From Planotetraspora sp. A-T 1434 (GTDB lineage: Bacteria; Actinomycetota; Actinomycetes; Streptosporangiales; Streptosporangiaceae): a stretch of 64,000 nt of DNA. A program made the position numbers and the translations under genes. The stretch lies in assembly GCF_025420585.1 (NCBI RefSeq), contig NZ_JAOEGB010000019.1, positions 97,873-161,872 of the forward strand. The letters run 5' to 3'. Of this stretch, positions 24,854 through 33,076 are shown piece after piece (the first letter of the stretch is position 1; the number at the start of each line of letters is the position of its first letter). The notes under the pieces are model-generated. The model saw only the letters and a list, made by a program, of their open reading frames with translations. It made no database searches and was not told the origin of the DNA.

Positions 24854-26418
24854 CGGGCCAGCTCCTCCCCCGCGGGGGCGACGACCAGCTCTTCGCCGAC
24901 CCGCTCTATGCCGGCCCGCAGGACCTTCGCCGACTTGCGGGCCCGGCGTCCGCCGCCGATCCAGGCCACCAGCCGGCAGAGCAGCGCGACGACCACCCCG
25001 GCGACCGCGCCGCCGATCAGCAGCACAGTCGGCCAGGGCGCCTGGCCCAGCGTCGGCGTCGGGGGCCTCGGCAGCATGAGGTAGCCGAGGGCGAACAGCG
25101 CGAGCAGCCAGAGCGCCCCCACCGCCATCGCCCCGACGAGCAGCCACTGCAGCGTCCCGGCCATCCGCCACCAGCGGGGCGGCCGGGAGGCCCCGAGGGA
25201 GGCCGTGGTCACCGTCCGGTCCAGGGCGTCCGCCAGCTCGCCGGCCCGTGACCGCGCGGCATGCCGTACGGCTGACGCCCAGGGCTCCGGCACGCCCGCC
25301 GAGGCCGCCGCCCCGACCTCGCGCAGGGCCGTGTCCACCGCCGGCAGCTGGACGGAGGTGCCGACCGGAAGCTCCGCGCGGACCCGCGTCCGGAGGCGGC
25401 GGAGGGGGTCCGGCCTGAGCTTGCGCAGCCACCGCGTCACCGGCCAGCCGGTCGCGGCGACCGCCCGGTGCCGGTGGGCCTTCGCGACGGCCTCCACCAC
25501 CAGCGGCACGGCGGCCGCCTGGGAGAGCGCCTTCGACAGCGGCTTCCCCAGCAGCCCCGGCAGGGCCGCCGGCATGAGCGGGGCGTTCTCTGGGGCGGGA
25601 GCCGTGCCGCCCGACGCGGCGAGCAGGGCGTCGGCGGCCGTGCCGGCGTCGGCGGCCAGCCTGGACGCCCACGCGGCACGCCGGGAGACCTGGCGGTCGA
25701 GCGCGGCGCGAAGCTCGGGCAGGCCCTGGCCGGTCTTCGCCGACACGCCGATGACCGGGACGTCGTGCAGGCCGTCGGCCTCCAGCAGCCTGCTCAGGTC
25801 GTCGAGGCAGCGCTTGACCGCCCGCTCGGGCAGCCGGTCGATCTGGTTGAGCACGACCAGCATCACGTCCCGGTGGCGGGCGAGCGGCTGGAGGTAGCGC
25901 TCGTGCACGGCCGCGTCCGCGTACTTCTGCGGATCGAGCACCCACACCAGCAGATCCACGACGGCGACCAGCCGGTCGACCTCCAGCCGGTGCGACAGCT
26001 CGATCGAGTCGTGGTCGGGCAGATCCAGCAGGACCAGCCCCGGGTCTTCGCTCGGACTCTCGCCGACCGTGTGGCGGAGCGGGACGTCGAGCCAATCGAG
26101 CAGTGGGCCCGAGCCGTCGGGCCCCCACAGGGCGGCCTGCGCCTTCGAGGTCGTGGGCCGGGTCACGCCGACCGCGGCCAGCTCGGTCCCCGACAGGGCG
26201 TTGAACAGCGACGACTTCCCGCTTCCCGTCGCCCCGGCGAGGGCGACGGCCGTATGGTCCACGGACAGGCTCCGCCGTACCCCCGCGCGGGCGACCACGT
26301 CGCGGGCCCGATCGACCGTCGCCTGATCCAGCCGCCCCTCCGCGAGGTCGGCCGCCTCCGCCAGCGCCGCGAGCCGGTCGTCCAGCGTCGCCTCGCCCTT
26401 CCTCCGCAGGAGCCTCAC
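24814..26418 (-). CDS. Membrane-associated YfjP/dynamin-like GTPase
   Basis: The 534-residue protein has a G domain near the N-terminus: G1 GATGSGKSS (about residues 62-70), G2-type VTRPTTSKA, G3 DLPDHDS, and G4 NQID. Residues about 230-390 are helical and residues about 390-460 contain two membrane helices (LQWLLVGAMAVGALWLLALF and VLLIGGAVAGVVVALL), with a charged C-terminus. The gene starts within the stop of the upstream dynamin-like gene (ATGA, 26415-26418). It may be a partner of that protein, as paired dynamin-like GTPases act at the division membrane in Streptomyces, but that equivalence is an inference. Confidence 0.82.
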   Translation of the reverse strand: MRLLRRKGEATLDDRLAALAEAADLAEGRLDQATVDRARDVVARAGVRRSLSVDHTAVALAGATGSGKSSLFNALSGTELAAVGVTRPTTSKAQAALWGPDGSGPLLDWLDVPLRHTVGESPSEDPGLVLLDLPDHDSIELSHRLEVDRLVAVVDLLVWVLDPQKYADAAVHERYLQPLARHRDVMLVVLNQIDRLPERAVKRCLDDLSRLLEADGLHDVPVIGVSAKTGQGLPELRAALDRQVSRRAAWASRLAADAGTAADALLAASGGTAPAPENAPLMPAALPGLLGKPLSKALSQAAAVPLVVEAVAKAHRHRAVAATGWPVTRWLRKLRPDPLRRLRTRVRAELPVGTSVQLPAVDTALREVGAAASAGVPEPWASAVRHAARSRAGELADALDRTVTTASLGASRPPRWWRMAGTLQWLLVGAMAVGALWLLALFALGYLMLPRPPTPTLGQAPWPTVLLIGGAVAGVVVALLCRLVAWIGGGRRARKSAKVLRAGIERVGEELVVAPAGEELARYARFVDRVTSAR

Positions 26419-28142
26419 AGAGCGCCCCTTTCCTGTACGGCCTTCGCCGCGTCCCTGAGGTGGGCGGACGTGTCGTCGGCGGGGCCGAGGCCGTCCAGCA
26501 GCGAGGTGAACCGCGACCGCTCATCGTCGAGGATCTCGCGGACCCGGCGGCGGAGGTCCTCGCGGGCGCTCTGGGTCAGTGTCCGGACGGCCTGGTCGCC
26601 GAAGATGGCCTCCAGCAGCTTCTGGCTCAGCAGGCTCGTGCCGCCCGCGATGCCGATCTCGATGCCGGTGATCCCCCCGGTGGAAGCGAACACCGCGAGC
26701 ATCAGCATCACGCCCAGGCTGTTGACGCCGAACGACGCGGCCCGCGCGACCGTCCGCCTGTCGGTGCCCTCGGACCTGACCAGGTCGAGCACGTAGCCCT
26801 GCCACTCCCGCACGGCCGCACTCGCCCGTGACGACAGATCGGAGGAGGCCCGGCCGAGCCGTCCGGTGACAGTGACGCCGGACTGCTCCAGCAGGTCACG
26901 GCCGGCCGGCATGGCGAGCCAGGACTCCACGGCCCGCTCCGCCGCCCCGTCGGCGGTGGCCCGGATCAGGGTCTCCACGCCGCTCTCCAGCGCCACCCGC
27001 AGCTCCTTGTCCGGGGCGGGCCGCCCGGTGAACGCGGCGGTGATGCGGTCGCGGAGCCACCCGATGCGGGACTCCAGCGACCGCATCAGGTCTCCCGTGC
27101 CGATGAAGTCCTGCCAGCGGGCCAGGACCTCGCCGCGGAGCAGCAGGCCGTCCCGCATGCCCTCGTCGAACGCGGACATCCCCGAGTCGTAGGCCTTCTC
27201 CACGACGGCGCGCAGCTCCGCGATCCCGGCGCGCTGCCTGTCGACCCGGTCGGCGAGCGCGGGCACCCGCGTCCCCAGGCTGTCCAGCGCGCCGGAGAGC
27301 GTCTGCCGCACCACGGCGGCCCGCGCCCGCGCGTCGACCGAGAGCCGGGCGAGCCAGGTCGCGATCGGCTGTACGGCGTGCGCGGGCAGCCGCGCGTGCT
27401 CGGAAGGGAGCTCCAGCTCGGGAACGGTGAACAGGGGGGCGTCGCCCAGGCCGTGCTCCCGGAGCAGCCGGGTCAGGTCGGCGGTCACCGGTTCACACGC
27501 CTCGGCGGGCACCCGCTGCAGGATGATCGCGAGAGCCGTGCTGCGCTCCCGGGCGAGCCGCAGGAAGCTCCACGGCACCTCGTCGGCGTATCGGGACGCC
27601 GTGGTGACGAACAGCCACAGATCGGCCGCCGCGAGGAGCTGCGCGGCCAGTTCGCGGTTGGTGGAGACGATCGAGTCGATGTCGGGCGCGTCGAGCAGGG
27701 CCAGCCCGGCGGGCAACCTGTCGGCGGTCGCGATCCGGAGGGTGCCCGGCTCGCCACGGCCACCCCCAGTGATCCCAGGTAGCCCCGTGACCCTGGGCAG
27801 CCCCGGAAGGATGCTCGTGGAGGTGAACCAGGCCGCGTCGGCCGGGTTGCACACCAGCGTCGGGGCAAGCGTCGTCGGTCGCAGCACCCCCGGCTCGGTG
27901 ACGTTCGCTCCGACCAGCGAGTTCACCAGGGTGGACTTGCCCGCGCCGGTCGAGCCGCCGACCACGGCCAGCAGCGGTGCGTCGATGGCCGCCAGCCGGG
28001 GCAGGAGGTAGTCGTCGAGTTGCCCGCTCAGCTCCTTCAGGGCGCGCCGGTCGGCCGCGACGTCGCCGATCGCGAGAGGGAACAGGTCGTGATCGAGGTG
28101 TTGCCGCAGCGTCTTGAGGGCCGCCAGGAGCCCAACGTTCAT
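26415..28142 (-). CDS. Bacterial dynamin-family GTPase
   Basis: The 575-residue protein has G1 GGSTGAGKSTLVNSL (about residues 62-76), G2-type LRPTTLAPT, and G3 DAPDID; the G4 position reads LQRVPAE, which lacks a clear NKxD. A long helical stalk follows, with a hydrophobic hairpin near residues 475-510 (GVNSLGVMLMLAVFAS, IGIAGGTSLL) that likely inserts into the membrane. This organisation fits bacterial dynamin-like proteins, which remodel or fuse membranes. It heads a two-gene operon with the following GTPase. Confidence 0.85.
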   Translation of the reverse strand: MNVGLLAALKTLRQHLDHDLFPLAIGDVAADRRALKELSGQLDDYLLPRLAAIDAPLLAVVGGSTGAGKSTLVNSLVGANVTEPGVLRPTTLAPTLVCNPADAAWFTSTSILPGLPRVTGLPGITGGGRGEPGTLRIATADRLPAGLALLDAPDIDSIVSTNRELAAQLLAAADLWLFVTTASRYADEVPWSFLRLARERSTALAIILQRVPAEACEPVTADLTRLLREHGLGDAPLFTVPELELPSEHARLPAHAVQPIATWLARLSVDARARAAVVRQTLSGALDSLGTRVPALADRVDRQRAGIAELRAVVEKAYDSGMSAFDEGMRDGLLLRGEVLARWQDFIGTGDLMRSLESRIGWLRDRITAAFTGRPAPDKELRVALESGVETLIRATADGAAERAVESWLAMPAGRDLLEQSGVTVTGRLGRASSDLSSRASAAVREWQGYVLDLVRSEGTDRRTVARAASFGVNSLGVMLMLAVFASTGGITGIEIGIAGGTSLLSQKLLEAIFGDQAVRTLTQSAREDLRRRVREILDDERSRFTSLLDGLGPADDTSAHLRDAAKAVQERGAL

Positions 28143-28202
28143 ACCCCCCGACCTTCCCCCAAATCGGCCGCCGATGCCTGGGAAGATGCCGGCCCTTCCG
28201 GC

Positions 28203-28892
28203 TCACTGCCGTGGGGGACGGAGGACGTAGCCCACGCCCCGCAGTGTGTGAATCAGCTTCGGACCGGTCGTGTCGACCTTGCGCCTCAGATAGGACACGT
28301 AGGACTCGACGATGTTGCGGTCGCCCGCGAAGTCGTAGCGCCACACATGGTCGAGGATCTGCGCCTTGGACAGCACGCGGCCCTGATTGACCAGGAAGTA
28401 GTGGAGCAGCTTGAACTCGGTCGGCGACAGCCGTACCGGCCGGCCTCCTCGCCAGACCCGGTGGGTGGTCTCGTCCATCTCCAGGTCCGCGATCTTCAGC
28501 CGCGCCGGAACGCCGGGCTCGCCGCCCGTCCGGCGGAGCACCGTCCGGATCCTGGTTAGCACCTCCTCCAAGCTGAACGGCTTGGTCACGTAGTCGTCCC
28601 CGTGGGAGAGCCCGTCGATCTTGTCTTCGATCGAGTCCCGCGCGGTGAGGAACAGCACGGGGATCCGGTGTCCGGCGGCGCGCAGCCGGTCGGTGACGGC
28701 GATGCCGTCCATGTCCGGCAGCATCACGTCGAGCACGATCAGGTCGGGTCGCATCCGTTCGGCGACCTCCAGTGCCTCCTGGCCGTCCGACGCGGTCACC
28801 ACGTGGAATCCGGCGTACCGCAGGCTCGCCGAAAGCAGCTCCCTGATGTTCACCTCGTCGTCCACGACCAGGAGTTGGACGTCGGCGGTCAC
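28203..28892 (-). CDS. OmpR-family response regulator of the efflux operon
   Basis: The 229-residue protein has a receiver domain (VVDDEVNIRELL; Asp in LIVLDVMLPDMDG near residue 54; FLTARDS; DYVTKPFSLEEVL) and a PhoB-type winged helix (SPTEFKLLHYFLVNQGRVLSKAQILDHVW). It overlaps the Gly-rich gene as GTGA and is last in the efflux operon. There is no histidine kinase next to it. It is strikingly similar to the regulator at 34489-35211, so the kinase at 33068 could in principle serve both. MprA/TcrA-like regulators are the nearest type. Confidence 0.92.
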   Translation of the reverse strand: MTADVQLLVVDDEVNIRELLSASLRYAGFHVVTASDGQEALEVAERMRPDLIVLDVMLPDMDGIAVTDRLRAAGHRIPVLFLTARDSIEDKIDGLSHGDDYVTKPFSLEEVLTRIRTVLRRTGGEPGVPARLKIADLEMDETTHRVWRGGRPVRLSPTEFKLLHYFLVNQGRVLSKAQILDHVWRYDFAGDRNIVESYVSYLRRKVDTTGPKLIHTLRGVGYVLRPPRQ

Positions 28893-29476
28893 GAGGCCGG
28901 CCCCCGTCCCTGGGACGAGCCCTCGCTGACGGATGTGGCGTTCACCATGCCCTCGGAGTCCAGGGGGCCCGAGACGACCACGACGGCGCCCGCCTTCAGA
29001 TCCTTGACCTTGCCCTGCCTGCTCACCTGGATCTTGGTATCGCCGCTGGTCCTCACCACGACGACGCCATCGGCCGTCTGGACATAGATCTTGTCGCCGT
29101 CCACCAGTTTGACCGTGCCGAAGGTCACGTTGCCCGCCGTGCCGCCGGAACCTCGGGCCGAGCCGCCGAAACCCCCGCCGCCGAAACCCCCGCGACCGAA
29201 ACCCCCGCGACCGAAACCTCCGCCGCCCACGCCTCCGCCGCCGAAGCCCCCGGTTCTGACCGCCGTGGGGGTGGCGGAGGCCGCCGCCGTGCCCCAGGCC
29301 TTCTGCGCCTGGATGCCGGCGAGCAGCCCCACCACGAGCACGACGCCCGCGCCGAGCGCGAGGGTGACCTTCGACGGCCCGCCTCCGCCGGGCCGGGCCG
29401 CCAGCTCGGCTTGGAGATCGTCCTCGAACGGCGAGGAATCCAGGAGGTCCTCGGCGTTGTGCCTGCTCATATCCAT
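28889..29476 (-). CDS. Membrane-anchored glycine-rich protein with DUF5666-like domain
   Basis: The 195-residue protein has a cytosolic acidic N-terminus (LLDSSPFEDDLQAEL), one membrane helix (about residues 38-57), a Gly/Phe/Arg repeat region (GGFGRGGFGRGGFGGGGFGG, about 75-105) and an OB-like C-terminal domain (FGTVKLVDGDKIYVQTADG...VRTSGDTKIQV) of the DUF5666 type. The outer domain may bind metal or serve as an accessory of the MacAB-like transporter; this is inferred from its place between the permease (10 bp upstream) and the regulator (4 bp overlap). The repeat DNA is built of GGTTTCGGTCGCGGG-like units. Confidence 0.8.
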   Translation of the reverse strand: MDMSRHNAEDLLDSSPFEDDLQAELAARPGGGGPSKVTLALGAGVVLVVGLLAGIQAQKAWGTAAASATPTAVRTGGFGGGGVGGGGFGRGGFGRGGFGGGGFGGSARGSGGTAGNVTFGTVKLVDGDKIYVQTADGVVVVRTSGDTKIQVSRQGKVKDLKAGAVVVVSGPLDSEGMVNATSVSEGSSQGRGPAS

Positions 29477-29486
29477 CTCCTGGCGA

Positions 29487-30770
29487 TCACTCGAAGCGAA
29501 GGGCGTCGATCGGGCGCAGCCTGGCCGCCCGGTTGGCGGGATAGCTGCCGAAGAACAGGCCGATCGCGACGGAGACGCCCAGCGCCAGCGCGATCGAGGT
29601 CGGCACGATGACGGGTTTCACCCCCGCGATCGTGAACTGGGCGCCGATCACCGCGATCGCCACCCCCAGGAGGCCGCCGACCAGGCTCAGCATGGTCGCC
29701 TCGGCGAGGAACTGGCCGAGTATGGCTCCCTTGGGCGCCCCGATCGCCTTGCGGATGCCGATCTCCCGGGTCCGCTCGGTGACGGTCACCAGCATGATGT
29801 TGGTGATGCCGATGCCGCCCACGAGGAGGCTGATCGCGGCCACCGCGCCCAGCAGCACGGTGAACGTGCCGGTCGCCGCGCTGACCGTCTCCTGCAGCGT
29901 CGCCTGGTTGAGGATGCGAAAGTCGGCGGACGCCGTGCCCGTGATGCCGTGCCGCTGGTCGAGCACCCCCGTCACCTCGGACTGGGCCGCGTCGACCACG
30001 TCGGCACTCCTGGCCTGGACGAGGATCTGGCCGAGCGGCCCGAAGCCGGTGAGGCTCTGCTGTACGGCCGGCAGCGGCGCGATGGCGACGTCGTCGGCGT
30101 CCTGGAAGCCGGAGGATCCGGCCTCCCTGAGCACGCCCACGACGGTGAACGGCACGCCCGAAACGTTGATCTGCCTGCCGACCGGGTCGACCGTGCCGAA
30201 AAGGTCGCCGGCCACGGTCTTCCCGATGACCACGACCTTGCGGGAGGCCAGCACGTCGTCGTTGAAGAAGTAGGTGCCCTTCGCCACCGGCTTGTTCGAT
30301 GCCTCGAAGTAGCTCGGATAAGTGCCGACGAACTGGCCGATCGAGTGCCCGGCGCCCTCAAAGGCGGCCGTCAGGCCCTGTGCGGTGACGATCGGGGAGA
30401 CGCTCTTCACCGACGGCGCGTTCCGCGGGTCGGCCAGCGCCTCGGCGTCCTGCACCGTCAGGTCCTTGGCCTGCGTACGTGGACCCGGATTCCGCTGCCG
30501 CGCATCGGCGACACCGCCACCGCCGCCTCCGAACAGTCCCCCACCACCACCTCGGCCCCCACCGCCCGACGTCGACGGGGAGACCGTCAGCGTGTTGGAG
30601 CCGAGGCGCTGGATGTTCCGCTGGATCTGCTGCGACGACCCTTCGCCGACGGCGACCAGCAGGATCACCGCCGCCACGCCGATGAGGATGCCGAGTGTGG
30701 TGAGCGCGCTGCGCATCTTGTTCGCGGTCAGGCCGCGAACCGCGAACCGGAGAACCTCGGTCGTGTTCAC
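29487..30770 (-). CDS. MacB-like ABC transporter permease
   Basis: The 427-residue protein has the MacB/FtsX-type layout: an N-terminal membrane helix (about residues 20-42), a large extracytoplasmic MacB_PCD domain (about 50-290) with a Gly-rich insert (GGGGRGGGGGLFGGGGGG) near residues 70-90, and three C-terminal helices (FtsX domain, LLGAVAAISLLVGGIGI, TERTREIGIRKAIG motif, SYPANRAARLRPIDALRFE). Together with the ATPase and adaptor it forms a mechanotransmission-type exporter. The start overlaps the ATPase stop as GTGA (30767-30770). Confidence 0.92.
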   Translation of the reverse strand: MNTTEVLRFAVRGLTANKMRSALTTLGILIGVAAVILLVAVGEGSSQQIQRNIQRLGSNTLTVSPSTSGGGGRGGGGGLFGGGGGGVADARQRNPGPRTQAKDLTVQDAEALADPRNAPSVKSVSPIVTAQGLTAAFEGAGHSIGQFVGTYPSYFEASNKPVAKGTYFFNDDVLASRKVVVIGKTVAGDLFGTVDPVGRQINVSGVPFTVVGVLREAGSSGFQDADDVAIAPLPAVQQSLTGFGPLGQILVQARSADVVDAAQSEVTGVLDQRHGITGTASADFRILNQATLQETVSAATGTFTVLLGAVAAISLLVGGIGITNIMLVTVTERTREIGIRKAIGAPKGAILGQFLAEATMLSLVGGLLGVAIAVIGAQFTIAGVKPVIVPTSIALALGVSVAIGLFFGSYPANRAARLRPIDALRFE

Positions 30771-31507
30771 GTGGCCACCTCCGCGAGCCGTGGGGGAAGG
30801 CCGCCGACCGGCGACCTGCGGACGTCCTCGATCACCCGGCCGTCCATGAGCCGGATGATCCGCTTGGCATGCGCGGCGACGTCCTCCTCGTGGGTGATGA
30901 CGACGATGGTCCGGCCTCTCGCGCTGAGACGGTCGAAAATGTGCATGACGTCCTGACTCGCCCTGCTGTCGAGGGCTCCCGTCGGCTCGTCGGCGAGCAG
31001 CAGGGTCGGCGCGGTGACGAGCGCCCGGGCCACCGCCACCCGCTGCTGCTGCCCACCGGACAACTCGTTGGGCTGGTGGCGGACCCGGTCGGCGAGCCCC
31101 ACCCGGTCGAGCGCGGCGAGCGCCCGGCTCCGCCGTTCCGCCGCCTTGACGCCCCCGTACGCCAGAGGGAGCTCCACGTTGGCCAGCGCGCTCATCCGGG
31201 GGATCAGGTTGAAGGACTGGAACACGAACCCGACCTTCCGGTTGCGGACGATCGCGAGCCGCACGTCGTCCAGCCGCCCCACATCGGTGCCGTCCAGCAG
31301 GTAGCGGCCCGTGGACGGCACATCGAGACAGCCGATGATGTTCATCAGCGTCGACTTGCCCGACCCGGAGGCCCCCATGATCGCGACATAGTCGCCGCGT
31401 TCGACCGTGAGCGAGACCCCGCGCAGCGCGTGGACCGTCGCCTCACCCCCGCCGTAGACCTTGGTCACGTCCCTGATGTCGAGGACCGGTGCGGATCGCG
31501 GCGTCAT
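30767..31507 (-). CDS. MacB/LolD-like ABC transporter ATPase
   Basis: The 246-residue protein has Walker A GASGSGKS (about residues 45-52), Q loop FVFQSFNL, signature LSGGQQQR, Walker B LLLADEPTGALD and the H loop VITHEE. It powers the permease encoded just downstream. Its start overlaps the adaptor stop (31504-31507) and its end overlaps the permease start, so all three are one coupled unit. Such systems export peptides, macrolides or lipoproteins; the cargo here is unknown. Confidence 0.95.
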   Translation of the reverse strand: MTPRSAPVLDIRDVTKVYGGGEATVHALRGVSLTVERGDYVAIMGASGSGKSTLMNIIGCLDVPSTGRYLLDGTDVGRLDDVRLAIVRNRKVGFVFQSFNLIPRMSALANVELPLAYGGVKAAERRSRALAALDRVGLADRVRHQPNELSGGQQQRVAVARALVTAPTLLLADEPTGALDSRASQDVMHIFDRLSARGRTIVVITHEEDVAAHAKRIIRLMDGRVIEDVRRSPVGGLPPRLAEVAT

Positions 31508-32619
31508 CGCCCCGTCCCCCTCCGGAAGCCGCCGAACCCACCCGGGAACTGGAGGCCGTCCGTGGTGGTCGCGGGCAGGGTCCGTACGACCTGGTCTCCC
31601 TCGTTGAGCCCCGACTTGATCTCGGTGGTCGAGTCGCCCCTGACCCCGGTCTCCACTCGTTTCACGACCTGCTTGCCGTTCTCCAGGACCGTGACCGTGC
31701 TCTGGCCGCCCGCGGTCGTGATGGCGGAGGTGGCCACGGTCAGCACGTCGCCGACCTTGTCCACGACCACCTCGACGCTCGCGGTCTGGCCGAGCCGTAC
31801 GACCCGCGGGACGCCGGTCAGGGAGACGGTCACCGCGTACTGGACCACGTTGTCGCTGGTGTGCGGCTGCGGGTCGATCACCGTCACCCTGCCACCGGCG
31901 CTCACCCCGGGGAGCGCGTCGAAGGTGACCGTGGCCGCCTGGCGGACCTTGAGCCTGGTGACGTCGGCCTCGGTGAAATCGCCGATCACCTGGAGCCTGG
32001 AGGCGTCCGCGATCTCGATGAAGCCCCCGCTGCCGGCGGAGCCTGATGAACCGCTTGAGGAACCGCTTGAGGAACCGCTTGAGGAACCGCTTGAGGAACC
32101 GCTTGAGGAACCGCTTGAAGAACCGCCGACGGATCCGTTCACGGCGATGACCGTCCCGGCGAAGGGCGCCTTGATCACCGTCCCGGCGAGCGCCCGCTTC
32201 GCGGCCCGATAGGAGTTCCTCGCGCTGATGTACTGCGAGTAGCCCGAGGGGGTCGAGGTGTCCCCCGCCTCCGCGGCGGCGAGGGCCGCCTTCTCGGCGT
32301 CGAGGCTCTCCCGGGCGGCGGTGTCGTCAAGCCGCGCGAGCACCTCCCCCTTCCTGACCTTGTCCCCCGTCTCGACCTTGATCGACTCGACCGTGCCGCT
32401 GGTGCCGAAATCGAGAGCCCTGGTCCGTGCGCTCCCCACCGATCCGGAGGCTGAGACCGACGACAGGACCGTCCCGCGTGTGACCCGCGTGGTCAGCGGC
32501 GTCGCCTCGGTTGAGGAGTCGCCCCCCAGGGAGGCGTAGGCCGCACCCACCCCACCGAGCAGCAGCATCCCCAGGACGCCGTTGATGATCAGTGCTCTGC
32601 GCTTCGCCGACAGCTTCAC
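31504..32619 (-). CDS. MacA/HlyD-type efflux adaptor with a (GSSS)n linker
   Basis: From GTG 32619 the protein is 371 residues. It has a membrane helix (about residues 10-28), a biotinyl-lipoyl-like half (TRALDFGTSGTVESIKVETGDKVRKGE), a short helical hairpin, the second lipoyl half (APFAGTVIAVNGSVGG), and beta-barrel and membrane-proximal domains with TVAVVT-like strands (VLTVATSAITTAGG). Seven GSSS-type repeats interrupt the second lipoyl half. It links the ABC permease to the cell wall side in this single-membrane organism. The reading frame stays open to 32724, but the GTG fits the usual short cytosolic start. Confidence 0.88.
   Translation of the reverse strand: MKLSAKRRALIINGVLGMLLLGGVGAAYASLGGDSSTEATPLTTRVTRGTVLSSVSASGSVGSARTRALDFGTSGTVESIKVETGDKVRKGEVLARLDDTAARESLDAEKAALAAAEAGDTSTPSGYSQYISARNSYRAAKRALAGTVIKAPFAGTVIAVNGSVGGSSSGSSSGSSSGSSSGSSSGSSSGSSGSAGSGGFIEIADASRLQVIGDFTEADVTRLKVRQAATVTFDALPGVSAGGRVTVIDPQPHTSDNVVQYAVTVSLTGVPRVVRLGQTASVEVVVDKVGDVLTVATSAITTAGGQSTVTVLENGKQVVKRVETGVRGDSTTEIKSGLNEGDQVVRTLPATTTDGLQFPGGFGGFRRGTGR
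32044..32127. repeat. Seven 12-bp tandem repeats inside the adaptor gene
   Basis: The unit is TGAGGAACCGCT on the plus strand (codes Ser-Gly-Ser-Ser on the minus strand), five perfect copies flanked by one variant at each end (TGATGAACCGCT, TGAAGAACCGCC). Units are a multiple of three, so slippage would lengthen or shorten the linker without breaking the frame. Confidence 0.95.
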
Positions 32620-32725
32620 GAAGCTGAACCCTGGCGGATCCGGCTTCGGGCAACTTCGGCCAATGCTGAAGGTTTCCTGGCAGTCGTATCCACAGGCAAC
32701 TTTCAGGTACGGCCAAGCGGGCAAT

Positions 32726-33076
32726 CACGTGGCCTCCCCCGACCTGCTCGTCCGCTACGGCGTGACGATCTCGTTCGGCACCCGCCCGGCCAGGCTGCTG
32801 CTCGGGCAGAGCGCGACCGTGCGGGTGACGACCGGTGACGCGGCCGACGCCCTGTACATCCCCGCGCAAGCCGTACGGACCCAGGCGAACGGGACCACGA
32901 CGGTAACCGTCAGGGACGGCGGCGGCCAGGGGCGGCGGGTCGGTCGTCAAGACGGGCCTACGCGGCGACCGATATGTCCAGATCGTCGACGGGCTCTCCG
33001 AAGGGGACAAGTCGTCCTGCCGGCGAGCACGACGACCGGCGGCTTCCCCGACGAGGGCTTCCCCCGCTCACGGTAG
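32726..33076 (+). pseudogene. Remnant of a second MacA-type adaptor, truncated and frameshifted
   Basis: The frame from 32726 encodes PDLLVRYGVTISF, LLLGQSATVRV and ALYIPAQAV, which align with VVQYAVTVSL, VRLGQTASVEV and VLTVATSAI in the C-terminal part of the intact adaptor. Only the last 110 or so residues remain and there is no start or N-terminal two thirds. The homology moves to the next frame at about 32942 (VVKTGLRGDRYVQIVDGLSEGDK) and back at 33011 (VVLPAS), showing a one-base gain and a one-base loss. It ends at TAG 33074-33076, overlapping the convergent kinase gene. Sequencing errors could explain the shifts but not the missing front. Confidence 0.8.

Noticed and set aside
23729..26524. 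931-residue minus-strand open frame across the SPFH and GTPase genes
   Set aside because: It is out of frame with the recognised GTPase and antisense to the SPFH gene; Gly/Arg/Pro-rich.
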